DNA of 64,000 bases from Usnea hakonensis (Eukaryota > Ascomycota > Lecanoromycetes > Lecanorales > Parmeliaceae): positions 124,001 through 188,000 of the forward strand of contig BLJB01000317.1 of the NCBI GenBank assembly GCA_013423325.1, given 5' to 3'. Below the pieces are notes generated by a model. The model ran no database searches. It was not told the origin of the DNA and worked only from the letters and a program-made list of their open reading frames with translations. The translations under genes were made by a program, and so were the position numbers. Positions 1 through 9,967 of the stretch are shown here, piece by piece (the stretch's first letter is position 1; each line of letters begins with the position of its first letter).

Positions 1-635
1 TCCGCGAGGGTACCACGTAGACGGAGTACCTCCCGCGCCAGCATCCACCAGATCAGACCGATAGCATGGCGACCTTTGTTGTTTGTAGGGATGGCGACGT
101 CTACGAATTCGGTAGGGGAGTCGGTGTCACATAGGGCGACGACAGGAATGTTGACATAGGAGGCTTCTTTGATAGCTTGGGCATCCGTGCGAGGGTCAGT
201 TACGATGATGAGGCGCGGCTCTTTGAACGAGCGAGTGATGTAGTTGGTGAAATTGCCAGGAGTGAAGCGGCCAGCGATAGCAACAGCACCAGTATGAGCA
301 GCGAACTTGAGTACAGCACGTTGACCGTAAGGACGAGCAGAGATGACGGCAATATCGGCGGGGTTGTCGACTGCTGCGATGATGCGAGCCGCAAGGACGA
401 CTTTCTCCCTAGCAGCGGCGGGTCAGCTTCCGCAGAGATCTACTTTGACCATCAAAGCGTCTTACCAGGTCTTGCCAATGTTGATTACATTGATTCCATC
501 TGGACGAGTTTTCCACAAATATGGCTCCATGTGAGTTTGCATATTCTTGGAGCCCAAGTGACATTGAGCTGCAAGCAGCATCTCAATGTCTTGAGATGTG
601 GCATTGAAGATGGAGGGAAGATTGTTAGGTGCCAT
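1..635 (-). CDS. rps0: 40S ribosomal protein S0 (uS2), 3' end cut by window
   Basis: Cytosolic small-subunit protein uS2 (Rps0/RPSA), needed for 18S rRNA processing and 40S assembly. Two exons are visible: 635-466 and 408-1, separated by a 57-nt intron (465-409, GTAAG...CTAG). The first exon starts MAPNNLPSIF and contains the family segment LAAQCHLGSKN. The second reads WEKVVLAARIIAAVDNPADI, then the family hallmarks SARPYGQRAVLKFAAHTGA, AGRFTPGNFTNYI and EPRLIIVTDPRTDAQA, ending inside LIWWMLAREVLRLRG at the window edge. The stop codon lies outside the window. It is transcribed divergently from the mitochondrial S15 gene, with only 218 bp between start codons. The 5' leader is pyrimidine-rich, as is usual for ribosomal-protein genes. 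Identification is secure. Confidence 0.96.
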
Positions 636-853
636 CTTCACGAAGTTGATATCGAGATAAGAAAGAGAGAAAAGAATTATAGAGCTTCAGTCGAGCTATG
701 TACGAATACCTGAATCATCAAAGCAGCTCGATTTCGCCAAAGAAGTTTGTGCGGTAGGCTAGTGTAATGAGCTAGTCTAGCGCACACAATAGATTACGAA
801 TAATTCCTCAGACTTGAGCAAACCTCGGTCTTTCGCAGCCACAGGTCTCTCTC
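636..853. promoter_or_regulatory. bidirectional promoter between RPS0 and mitochondrial uS15
   Basis: This 218-bp interval separates two divergent start codons and must hold both 5' UTRs and both core promoters. A CT-rich run (tctctctttct on the minus strand near 650-670) sits just upstream of the RPS0 start. No TATA box is evident. That it acts as a shared promoter is inferred from spacing only. Confidence 0.6.
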
Positions 854-1926
854 ATGGCTTCGCTTGCGCCATTGCGTCTTCAGACACGCACGACGATTGG
901 TGAGTAGTTCTTTCAGCGAACCACCTCATCGAGACTGACTGTGCTGCAGAGTCACTATGGTGTCAAGCCCCTCTAAGCTTCCTCGCCCCTGTCCTCGCAT
1001 CATCACATCTACAGTTCTCCACAACCAGTAGCTTTGGTGTAAGCGCATTGAAATTGAAGTGGAGAAAGCGAGACAACCGAGATTTATATGAGCTACGCGA
1101 AGTCGCAGCACGCAAAGCTGCCAATCTGAGTCGTCAAGCTGTTCTTAAAGAGCAGCGGGCTCAAGAAATGGGTGACCCAATTCGCGGTGTTCCTTCACCT
1201 TTCGTTGAATCCTTCGATAAGGAGGTACCTCAAGAGATAGATCCAGACCCGAAAACTGTCTCTCTCGAGACTGTGAAGACTAGATCGGACACACCACCTC
1301 CATCGCCAGCTCATGTCTCGAAAGAGCTTTACATAGATCATGGGATTAAGCATGAAGAGCTCGGAAGGTCTCTCGAGTTCTCCCGATATCTCACAGAACC
1401 TGTGCCACATTCTTCATCTACCATCAACCAGCCCGATGATAGAACGCAAGCCCAAGAACGATGGGAAAAGCGAGACGCATCCGCTACAGAAGCCGTGGAA
1501 CGCATCATCAGTCTCACCAATGCTAACAATAAACACCGAACGAAGAAAAATATCGAACGTATTATCGATACCTTCGGACGTCACAAGACGGATCAGATAC
1601 TAAAGCCCAAGGCATCTGCAGTAGTCGACCACAATCCACCTGGCCCATCTCTAGGACCCACACCAAGAGCAGGTCCAGATACAGGATCTTCAGAAGTCCA
1701 AATTGGTATCCTGACAGCTAAAATTCGCATACTGGCAGATCGATATGAAGGCCCGAATCGTAATGACAAGGTCAACAAACGCAATTTGCGGTTGTTATTG
1801 CACAGGCGGCAAAAGCTGTTAGCTTACATGGAGCGAAAGGAGAGAGGATCGGAGAGATGGCAACATATGATAAGTACTTTGGGGTTGACACCTGCATGCT
1901 GGAAAGGCGAAATCGAGGTGAGATGA
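854..1926 (+). CDS. MRPS28: mitochondrial 37S ribosomal protein uS15m (S28)
   Basis: Mitochondrial small-subunit protein of the bacterial S15 family. Exons 854-899 and 950-1926 flank a 50-nt intron (GTGAGT...CTGCAG). They sum to 1023 nt, giving 340 aa. The ATG at 854 gives an Arg/Ser-rich, acid-poor leader (MASLAPLRLQTRTTI, then a hydrophobic stretch and SSHLQFSTTSSF) that fits a mitochondrial presequence. The C-terminal 80 residues are the S15 fold, with GSSEVQIGILTAKI, then NKRNLRLLLHRRQKLLAYM and a terminal part ending in CWKGEIEVR. The region between leader and S15 domain is charged and low in complexity, typical of fungal mitoribosomal extensions. It shares a short divergent promoter region with RPS0. 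Confidence 0.92.
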
Positions 1927-2692
1927 GCAAGAAATCTAATGACCAGAGGAAGGCCTGCTGGAAATGGCGAACCCCTCACTGTCTAGGATTTGCATCAAAC
2001 GCTATTGCTTTGGTCGCTATCTACACACCTTGTGTTCGTTCTTCTTACAGAGGCTTTGGATGGGTCACACAATAGCGTCCTCAAGGATCTCAAGAGTAGT
2101 CTTCATGGAAAGACAGCGTGCGCGCGCGCCCCGCCGGCGGGCCTGGTCCGTGCAGCACTACATGTTTCCGCAACCTCGTTTTCCTGCGCCTGTTGATGTA
2201 CCATAGTGCGCACAGGAGGCAATGGAATGCGGCATCATGTCACTCGTCGGTACAGAGGTGGACTGAGCCTTGATTACTCGCTGGAGTATCAGTGTTCAAC
2301 GATTAGCCCAAACAGCAAGCAAATAGTCGAATCAATAAGTAGTTTGCCCAAATACAGCCTTGTAAGTGATGCGTACCCGTATTGATTGTGTCTCTGCCCT
2401 GAGGGTAACGTCAACACAATATTTGTCCGAACAAAAGGACCAAGAAGCGCGCTAGTAGTTGCGCTAGTGTGGAGGGACATCAGCCCTACGAAATGCGGTC
2501 GGTTACACTTCCGCTTCACATTCTGTAAATCAACAACTTCGACGACACTTTTCATTCACAATCCAACGCGTCAGATAGCGGCGCAAAGGTATCATCACAG
2601 CTCAGAGCTACCTTTCATCCCTATATCTATTGCCGCTTCACGTCTCTTCCGCGGCGCCCCTCGATTTTCATCCTGTATCGACCTTATTCGCT
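1927..2692. other. intergenic region with GC-rich palindrome
   Basis: No supported gene is seen. Near 2117-2143 there is an alternating gcgcgc run followed by the palindromic core ccgccggcgg, strikingly GC-rich for this locus. The rest is presumably the 3' UTR of the S15 gene and the promoter and 5' UTR of the next gene. Confidence 0.5.
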
Positions 2693-5600
2693 ATGGCGAG
2701 AACCCGTCGGCAAATTACCATCCAGGAACAAGAGTCTGGGCAACCCGCATCCCCTCCGCAATCACTGCCCACCGCAACTCGTTCGAGTCGTGCCAAACGC
2801 ACTGCCATTCGCAACAACAATGCCACGGCGTCTCCCGCAGACTCTCAGTCCACATCACGAGGCCGACCGGCACCCCGAGGTAGTCCCATTGGCAGAGCCA
2901 AAAGAGTAGTACGAGGTCGTGTGCAACGACTTGAAAATGGCACTCAAGACATACAACAGTCTTCGTCTATCGACGTAGGAGCATCCGAAGCTTCCGATAG
3001 CTCAACACACAGAGAGCTCGCAGTACAAGCTAGCCGTACAACACAAACAGTCTTGGAAGATGATAAAAGGACGGAAGATTTGGAGGATTTAGACGTGGAA
3101 TCCCCTGGTGAGACCCAATTTCCTTTAGGTGTACCTGCACATCCCGTGCAGGCCCAGGACGTGAATGCATATCCCATGCAAGGATCCCCTAACCAGCAAG
3201 AACGCCGTGAGTCGGCCACATCCCAAATATTCAAAGACATTCTGGGTGATAAATTCCGAAGTCCTGATCCCAGCCCTGGGTCTATCGAGCTCAATGCCGT
3301 TGCTACGAGTATCCCATCAAGTCCCACGTCCGAAACCCCTACTGAGTCCCCTGCCCCAACTAGGGTAGCTCCCCTACCATCATCTCCTTCTCCCAGGCCC
3401 GTCTCACAGGCTTCCATACCTCTCTCTGAACCAACAATATACTATGTCCCTAACAATCCAGAACGCTCACATGCTCTCATTACCCTGATTATGGATTACA
3501 TCCAGGGTTCAAAGGACTCTGTGCGGCCTTCAAACCCTGCGGCATTTGTGGTGCCTTCTGAATTTGTTGCTCCTTTGTGTCGATACATCGAAACACGAGC
3601 AAGACCAGGTTCTGACTTGAGTAAACTTACGACAGATCATCCCGTTGTGAACTCGATTGTCAAAGGCGATGGAAGGTACCGACCTCAACTTCCTTCGTGG
3701 CAATCACAGCAGTCACCGCCTCTCCCAGGCTCTACCATGAGAGATGCTTTCATCAGAAGGGCCCAACGCAAGAGAGGGTTTCGGGAAATGGAGGATGAGA
3801 CCGCTGCACTCAGGGCCGAGAACGCCAAATTGAAGGCTGATGCCGCTGGAGCGTCTGATTCAACCACTCTACAAAAGAAACGGAACCACACCTCCCAACT
3901 GACTGAGACGCCTCGAAAGCGTACCAAAATTGTGCCCGACCCCTACACCACTGACGGTCAACTTGTGCTAGGCAGAACCAAGGAAATTGAGGTTGATGAG
4001 AATGGAGTTGCAGTCAACCCCACAGACGAGCCAAGCCTACGTTGGAGTAAGACTACGCTTGATCCTACAAATATGTCTTCGGTAGAATCTAATGAGGGTG
4101 TAGATGACATGGAGGCGACAAAGAAAGCTCAACTCGAGGAAGCGCGGCGCATCGTGAACGTGGTCCAATCGCCACATGCCGCAGAAGAGAGCCCAGACAC
4201 TGACGGCCTTGCATTAGGAGGGCTGTTCGCAGAGTCGCAAGAACAAGTCGAGCAGGAACAAGTGCCGGAAACTCCACGCGCTCGGGGTTGGGGACTCTCG
4301 AAATTCTTACCATCTGCACGCTCAGTCACGAAATACATTCCATTTTCATCTCGTCGTATCATACCTACGCCACAACAGCAACCAGCACAGCCTCAGAAAA
4401 TCGCGCAGACCGAGCCCCGCATCAAGGCCGTTAGTTTCCAGGCCCAATCTGAAACTCCAATAGCGGCTTCTGTCGCCGGTCCAGGTCCTCGTCATCATCA
4501 ATCCACGTCAAATCAACAAAGACTTCTTACTAAAGGAGCTTCGGAAGAAGAGAAACGGATTAAGAAGTTGAGAGCAAAGTTGAGGAAAGAGATGGCGGCA
4601 TTCGAAAAGCAAAAGAAGGACTTCGAGAGTTCAATGAAAGACAACGCTGAGCAGCAAAAATTGGCGGAGATTGCCCAAACGCCTGGGAACAAGCGGAAAC
4701 GTATGCCATCCCCTGATACCATTCCGCTTCCAGCAACTGGCGGTTATGGCATTGTCGATGAGTACTTCGTCGTCGACTCCTCTTCTGACGAGGAAGACGC
4801 CGCCGCCACGCAAGATACTCCAACAAAACCACGTCCTTCGAAAAAAGCTCGAACGAGTATACCTGATGATTCTATTGTTGGCAGTCCATTTAGAGCTCGG
4901 CCCTATACTGGCACATTATTTGCCCATCCGGACGCCCTTGGATCTCGTCAAGACGAAAACGTTTTCATTGAATCTGACAAGGCTGATGCGTCCTCAGTGG
5001 GGGATAGCACACCACCTCCTGGTCCCACGCTTACATTCAAAGTTCCTTCTCCGGGTGATAGTGACAGTGACGATGATGAATTTGATGGACAAGAGCAAAT
5101 CAACAAACATTCTAGTGTACCCGAGACTAAAAGTATCCTACGCAATTCCCCTCTGCATTCCAGCCAGTCGCAGCAACGTCCAAGTCCCAATGCCCCGTCA
5201 ACTTCCAAGTCCATGGTACCTCCACCACGGCCTAATTTGAGCCATGCAACATTGCTAGCGGTGACCGCAGCGACACCGTCAGGGGCGTTGGAGAAGGCTA
5301 GAGAGAAGGCTCTGAGGCACCAGCCGAAGCAGCCAAGCACCCTCCGAGAGTCAAGCCGACTATCCACATCTACAGTGAATTCCGATGCTGGAGAAGAGAA
5401 AGTCGAGGAGTACGATCCCGCTCACCCTGCCATTATATTAGCCCCCAACAAGGCACCAGTCTTCGGGCAGCCTGTTACCAGCCTCATACCATCACCAGGA
5501 AATCAACAGCCTGTCACACAACTTGTTAGCGATCAATCGCAGAACCAGCAAGCTGTACACGGCACGAGTGGAAAGCAGGCACAAAATATCTTTGATATCA

Positions 5601-6133
5601 CTGGGGCTGCTTCGACTGATGATGTACTGTCCACCGCTCAACAAGATCTCCCAATGAAGAAACAAGAAGATAATCTAAGTAGCGCTGAAATTTTCCATGC
5701 CAATCTGAGTCCAAAGATCAAGGCCGATATGGATCGTCATTGGAAAGAGCATGGTGACGACTATCTTTTAGCTGACGGATACGAAGATTTTGAACGAAAA
5801 ATGCTAGCAAAGGAGCATGAAACTGTGGATGATCCAAACGAACACCCCTATTCACAACCACATAATATCATCTCTGAGGCGCTCGACAGAATCGGAGCAG
5901 ATGGTCTGGCAGATAGAGGTATACAGACTGCCATTGAGGGCAACTGGCGACTTGGAGATTTGGAGCGTACGGAGAAAGATCCTGAGAAAGGAATGCGGGT
6001 ATTCTTCGATAGATTGGTCGAGAATGGGGACATCGAAAGGCAATTGGCCGATGGCGTGATAGCATTGGGCGTGCCACCGGGGATCACTGAGTACCTTGCA
6101 GGCCAAGGGATAATGGGACCAGTCGCTGTCTAG
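2693..6133 (+). CDS. large disordered nuclear-type protein, function unknown
   Basis: Single-exon ORF of 1146 aa from the ATG at 2693 (MARTRRQITIQEQ). I do not recognise a named family. Most of the chain is low in complexity and rich in Ser, Pro, Gln and charged residues. Basic clusters such as PRKRTK and KKARTS could be nuclear signals. There is a short zipper-like segment near residues 360-385 (ALRAENAKLKAD) and a longer charged coiled coil near 616-662 (KKLRAKLRKEMAAFEKQ). The last 150 residues look folded and conserved: SSAEIFHANLSPKIKADMD, then DGYEDFERKM, ISEALDRIGADGLADRGIQ and GVPPGITEYLAGQG. That C-terminal domain is the best handle for homology. A nuclear or chromatin role is only inference from composition. 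Confidence 0.85.
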   Translation: MARTRRQITIQEQESGQPASPPQSLPTATRSSRAKRTAIRNNNATASPADSQSTSRGRPAPRGSPIGRAKRVVRGRVQRLENGTQDIQQSSSIDVGASEASDSSTHRELAVQASRTTQTVLEDDKRTEDLEDLDVESPGETQFPLGVPAHPVQAQDVNAYPMQGSPNQQERRESATSQIFKDILGDKFRSPDPSPGSIELNAVATSIPSSPTSETPTESPAPTRVAPLPSSPSPRPVSQASIPLSEPTIYYVPNNPERSHALITLIMDYIQGSKDSVRPSNPAAFVVPSEFVAPLCRYIETRARPGSDLSKLTTDHPVVNSIVKGDGRYRPQLPSWQSQQSPPLPGSTMRDAFIRRAQRKRGFREMEDETAALRAENAKLKADAAGASDSTTLQKKRNHTSQLTETPRKRTKIVPDPYTTDGQLVLGRTKEIEVDENGVAVNPTDEPSLRWSKTTLDPTNMSSVESNEGVDDMEATKKAQLEEARRIVNVVQSPHAAEESPDTDGLALGGLFAESQEQVEQEQVPETPRARGWGLSKFLPSARSVTKYIPFSSRRIIPTPQQQPAQPQKIAQTEPRIKAVSFQAQSETPIAASVAGPGPRHHQSTSNQQRLLTKGASEEEKRIKKLRAKLRKEMAAFEKQKKDFESSMKDNAEQQKLAEIAQTPGNKRKRMPSPDTIPLPATGGYGIVDEYFVVDSSSDEEDAAATQDTPTKPRPSKKARTSIPDDSIVGSPFRARPYTGTLFAHPDALGSRQDENVFIESDKADASSVGDSTPPPGPTLTFKVPSPGDSDSDDDEFDGQEQINKHSSVPETKSILRNSPLHSSQSQQRPSPNAPSTSKSMVPPPRPNLSHATLLAVTAATPSGALEKAREKALRHQPKQPSTLRESSRLSTSTVNSDAGEEKVEEYDPAHPAIILAPNKAPVFGQPVTSLIPSPGNQQPVTQLVSDQSQNQQAVHGTSGKQAQNIFDITGAASTDDVLSTAQQDLPMKKQEDNLSSAEIFHANLSPKIKADMDRHWKEHGDDYLLADGYEDFERKMLAKEHETVDDPNEHPYSQPHNIISEALDRIGADGLADRGIQTAIEGNWRLGDLERTEKDPEKGMRVFFDRLVENGDIERQLADGVIALGVPPGITEYLAGQGIMGPVAV

Positions 6134-7759
6134 GCGTCTAGGCGTTTCGGCAGCATTGCCTGCAGATGTGCGATATGCGCAAGGGGTGAGGAGTTCCTGA
6201 TTCTGGCAGGCGGCTCAGAGATTCACATCGAAGCTTTTTTCTCGAAGTTCGACAAAGTGCGGCACTTTTCAACCTTCGTCATCTACTTATCCGGCTTCGG
6301 ACTCATCGTCAACAGCCTTCGCATCCTCCTTCTTTCGATGACAGGGCGGAGCGGATTATTATAATCTCGCTTTTATCTTCCAGCTTTACTTCGACATTGT
6401 TGAACGGGAACAGCAAGCTCCCGTGACTGGAGTGTGCTCTTCGTATTGACTGACTTCGGGGTATGTCTACGAACTCGAGCTCTCTTGCAACAATAAAGGA
6501 GCGGCGTTTCTTGCGCCATATATCGTCATTAGCAGAGCTTCCGGGGTTGACTGACTTCGGTGTATGTCCACTGGTCGAGCTCGCTTGATTTTCGCTGTTG
6601 TGAGAAGACACACTCTCTGCGTCGAGTGCTGGATCGAACGAGTTCCTTGTATCGGTACTACTCAAGTCCGATGCAGACAGTCCTTATGTTTCAGTGTCCT
6701 ATGCAACGAAAAGACTCATGCATGTTGGGTAGGAGTTTTGCCAGTGGTCTTTTTCTCATAGGCGCATAGAATAGATACCCCAGCCGCGGTTACAATGCAT
6801 CATCATGATAATCATATTCAAGTGTTCTCCGTGCTCAAAAGATATATGTTGATTTAACTGTACCCCTAGAGAACCATACATTTTCACTTCGAACCTGCCA
6901 ACACCCAGGGGAGCCTGACCTCATGAGCCGTCTTCTCGGTTGTCAATGTGTACCTAAGCAAGCAAAGAAACACACCCACAGTCAAATAGCACTACACATA
7001 CTCATCTCCAAGACAAGAAAGCCCACACGCCCAACGACAACCCCATAGCCAAACAAAAAACAAATAAAAAGACGATTGCTCGCCTCACCTACTCAGCGAA
7101 TTATCCACCCCATGACCTACATCCGCACCCTAACGCCGCGAAGCGCCCGCGAGACAGAGCGTTAGTAAAGGACGGGTACGTCCAACCAAAAAGTTTTCCC
7201 ATCTGTTTCCATTACTCGTTCCCGCATTCCCTACTTATCAGAAGGTATGATAAGTGTCAACGCATATTGGAGCCGTGACGTGCAGACGAGTAGAAGAGAA
7301 GAGAGGCCAGACGAGGCCAGGCGACGAGCGGAAAGCGGAGCTGAGCGGGTGAAAATGACAGGGGTGTGTTGGGATGAGAGATGGGTGGGTCGGTGAGCAG
7401 ACGTGGGAGGACAGGAGGGTAGTATAGCTCATAGTGTGGTGTGGGAGGTGGGATTTGACTTTATGGATGCCTTTGTTGTAGTGGTAAAGTGCGCAATCAG
7501 TCAGAGTGGGAGCAACTGTTTAGCGATGGTAGGAATGGATGGGAGGAGAAAAGGTGTTTGGTGAAGGTATCTAGGATGCTGATGGGTACACCGACCAGTT
7601 TGCAGGCACAGGAGGTGTCTTCGTAGATTGGACCAGCTCGTTAGAGAAGGACAATGGCAATGAAGAGACTAGATGTTGCGAGATGCACGGACGCTGCATC
7701 CGCAGTATATGCATCAGTGGAAGCGAGCCTTTTCTTAGGGTACGACAGATACGGCAATC
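6134..7759. other. 1.6-kb convergent intergenic region with a direct repeat
   Basis: Lies between two convergent genes. It contains an imperfect direct repeat of about 37 bp at 6446-6486 and 6547-6586. On the minus strand an open frame of 118 codons (6309-6665) overlaps this repeat, but it begins at TTG with an in-frame stop just upstream, so it is not called as a gene. The remainder (6780-7700) shows no supported coding sequence. Confidence 0.5.
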
Positions 7760-9967
7760 TCAGTCACCAAAGCCCTCAAACGTTCCAAATCTGTCCTCTT
7801 CTGCCTTCCTTGCTTTGACCTCCTCAATCAGGCTCTCCAGCTCTCGTTGCTTCTCGCGCTCGGCGGGAGTCATCTTTTCCCACTTCTCCCAATCTCGTTT
7901 CGTACGCTTTTTAGTCCTTCTCATCTCCCTCTCGTCTCGCGCATCAAGCTTGTTGCTCCACGCCCTCTTCAGCTGCTTCTTTTCCGGTGAGGGAGGAGGC
8001 ATGTCAGCTGCAACGGATACATCGTTCTTTTCTACCATTGCCTGTTTCCTCGCCTCCTCTCTCTTCTTATCCTTGTAAGTATAGACATTCCAGTCCGTGT
8101 CTACGCCCAGTGATTTGTCACCTTCCCAATTCTTGAGTTCTGGCATCTTTGGAAGCTTGAGCAATCCCCATGCATTTCCCAAGTCCTTCCAGTCCAAATC
8201 GCCGATTCGAAATATGCTACTTGCTTGATGCTTACTATACGATTTGACCCATGACACAAAACCTCGATTTGCTTTATCATTATAAGCGCGATCTGACAAA
8301 AGAATTTGCCTTATTGCCGCTGTGGTAGCATATGCATCTTCGTCGGTAACATCGACGCTGGGCCTAGTCAGTGGAGTAATTGGAGTCTTGCGGATCTCAA
8401 GAAATGATATGTAGTCTTCTTCGCGCCCAGGTTGTAAGAAAACGACGCTCAAGCCTTTCCGACCGGCTCGCCCAGAGCGCCTAGAATTTTTGAAGTCAGC
8501 GCTCCTTCTTCCAAGGAATAAACGACAGCGGTAAGTAAAGGAGAAGGTGGAAACTGCTCCGATGATTGATTCGATGGACGTGCTTTGGGGTTTACTCACC
8601 CACAGCGATGCAAGAAAACCTTTGGATCACTTGGCGGGTCAATTTGGATCACAAGATCCATCTGAGGGATGTCAAGACCCCTAGCTGCGACGTCGGTAGT
8701 CAGAAGGATCGAAGGGGTGCTCGAATTTGTGAAAGCCGCCAGATTTTTGATGCGGACCTTTGCTGGATGCTTTCCGTGAAGCGGGACTAGGGTAAAGAAC
8801 TGACCATTCGGCGACGGAAGAATCGGTGGAAGGACGTGCTGAAAATAATCGACAGCGGCGCAGGTAGAAAGGAAGATGATGGTCTTATTCGGAGACGGAT
8901 CTAGTGCTGAGAGAATCCTGGAGACCGCTGGAAGCTTGTGGGACGCAGGAGTGATCACGTAGCTCATCTGGAGACTATGAGACATCAAAATAGTTCTCCT
9001 AAGCAACACAAGGATACAATATATCTGCTCACCTAGATGGCGTACTCCTATCCTGCCCGTCATCTACGCCCTTGACTTTGACAGCGATTTTTACAGGGTT
9101 CCGCAAGCCGACCCTCACGATCTCTCCTACTGCCTCGCTGACAGAAGCGGAGAAGAGCCCCGTGCGCCTCTGTTTGGGAAGCCTCGTCAATATCTTTTGT
9201 AGATCTTCTCGAAAGCCAAGATCCAATAGCCTGTCTGCCTCGTCTAGCACGAGAACCTCAAAGGACGATTGAGGGCATTTGACATGTGGGGATGACAGAA
9301 GCTCCAGTAACCGTCCGGGAGTCGCGACAAGTAGGCTCGGGCTATTTCTCAAAAAGGTACTCAGATCTTGAGATGTTGAAGTATCGCCGCCAACGAGGAG
9401 CTGTGAAACAATCCTTGGACCTACAGATGAGGGCGACAATTCTTCGGCTTGTGTGGGTTCAAGGTCATCCTCGGACATTATTGCCGCTGCGGAAGGCCCA
9501 TGAAAAGTCAACAGCGATTGTAGGACACCATAGATTTGTGTAGCTAGTTCTCTACACCTTTCAGCACACATTCGTCCGCGTTCGCTTCTTTCCTCCTCAC
9601 CTTGTTGGAGACAATATTATGGCTCCTACGTGATGCCGCTTGATCTGTTCCTCCACACGCAACAGCTTTTCCAAAACTGGTATCAAATACGCCAGGGTCT
9701 TCCCCGATCCTGTGACTGCTTCTACAACCACGTCTTTATTTTTGAGGAATTGAGGTATGGTACTTGCTTGCACAGGTGTCATTCTGAGCAGCATCAGGAG
9801 TCAGCATCTCTTCCTGGAAGCGTAGGCTTGACATTGTCATACCGTCTGAAGCCCATGCTAGATACCGCATCGAGAATCCATTCAGCTAACGGTGGCGTGA
9901 GAGCCTCCCAGGCTCGCGATGTTGAAGCAGAAGATTTCATAGGGGTTGCGAGCGTCTCTGGTGCCAT
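7760..9967 (-). CDS. spb4: DEAD-box ATP-dependent rRNA helicase SPB4
   Basis: Nucleolar DEAD-box helicase for late 60S pre-rRNA maturation. Five exons were read: 9967-9843, 9783-9601, 9551-9033, 8974-8600 and 8480-7760. They sum to 1923 nt, giving 640 aa, close to Spb4 length. Motifs occur in order: Q-motif region MTPVQASTIPQF, Walker A AVTGSGKT, LSPTRELATQIY, ATPGRLLELL, VLDEADRLLDLGF, motif III as SAS rather than SAT, TTDVAARGLDIPQMD, and HRCGRSGRAGRKG spanning the last intron. The basic C-terminal tail (MRRTKKRTKRDWEKW, then EREKQRELESLIEE) fits the family. The SAS variant together with VSEAVGEIVRVG is characteristic of Spb4 rather than other DEAD proteins. All introns have GT-AG ends. Confidence 0.95.
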
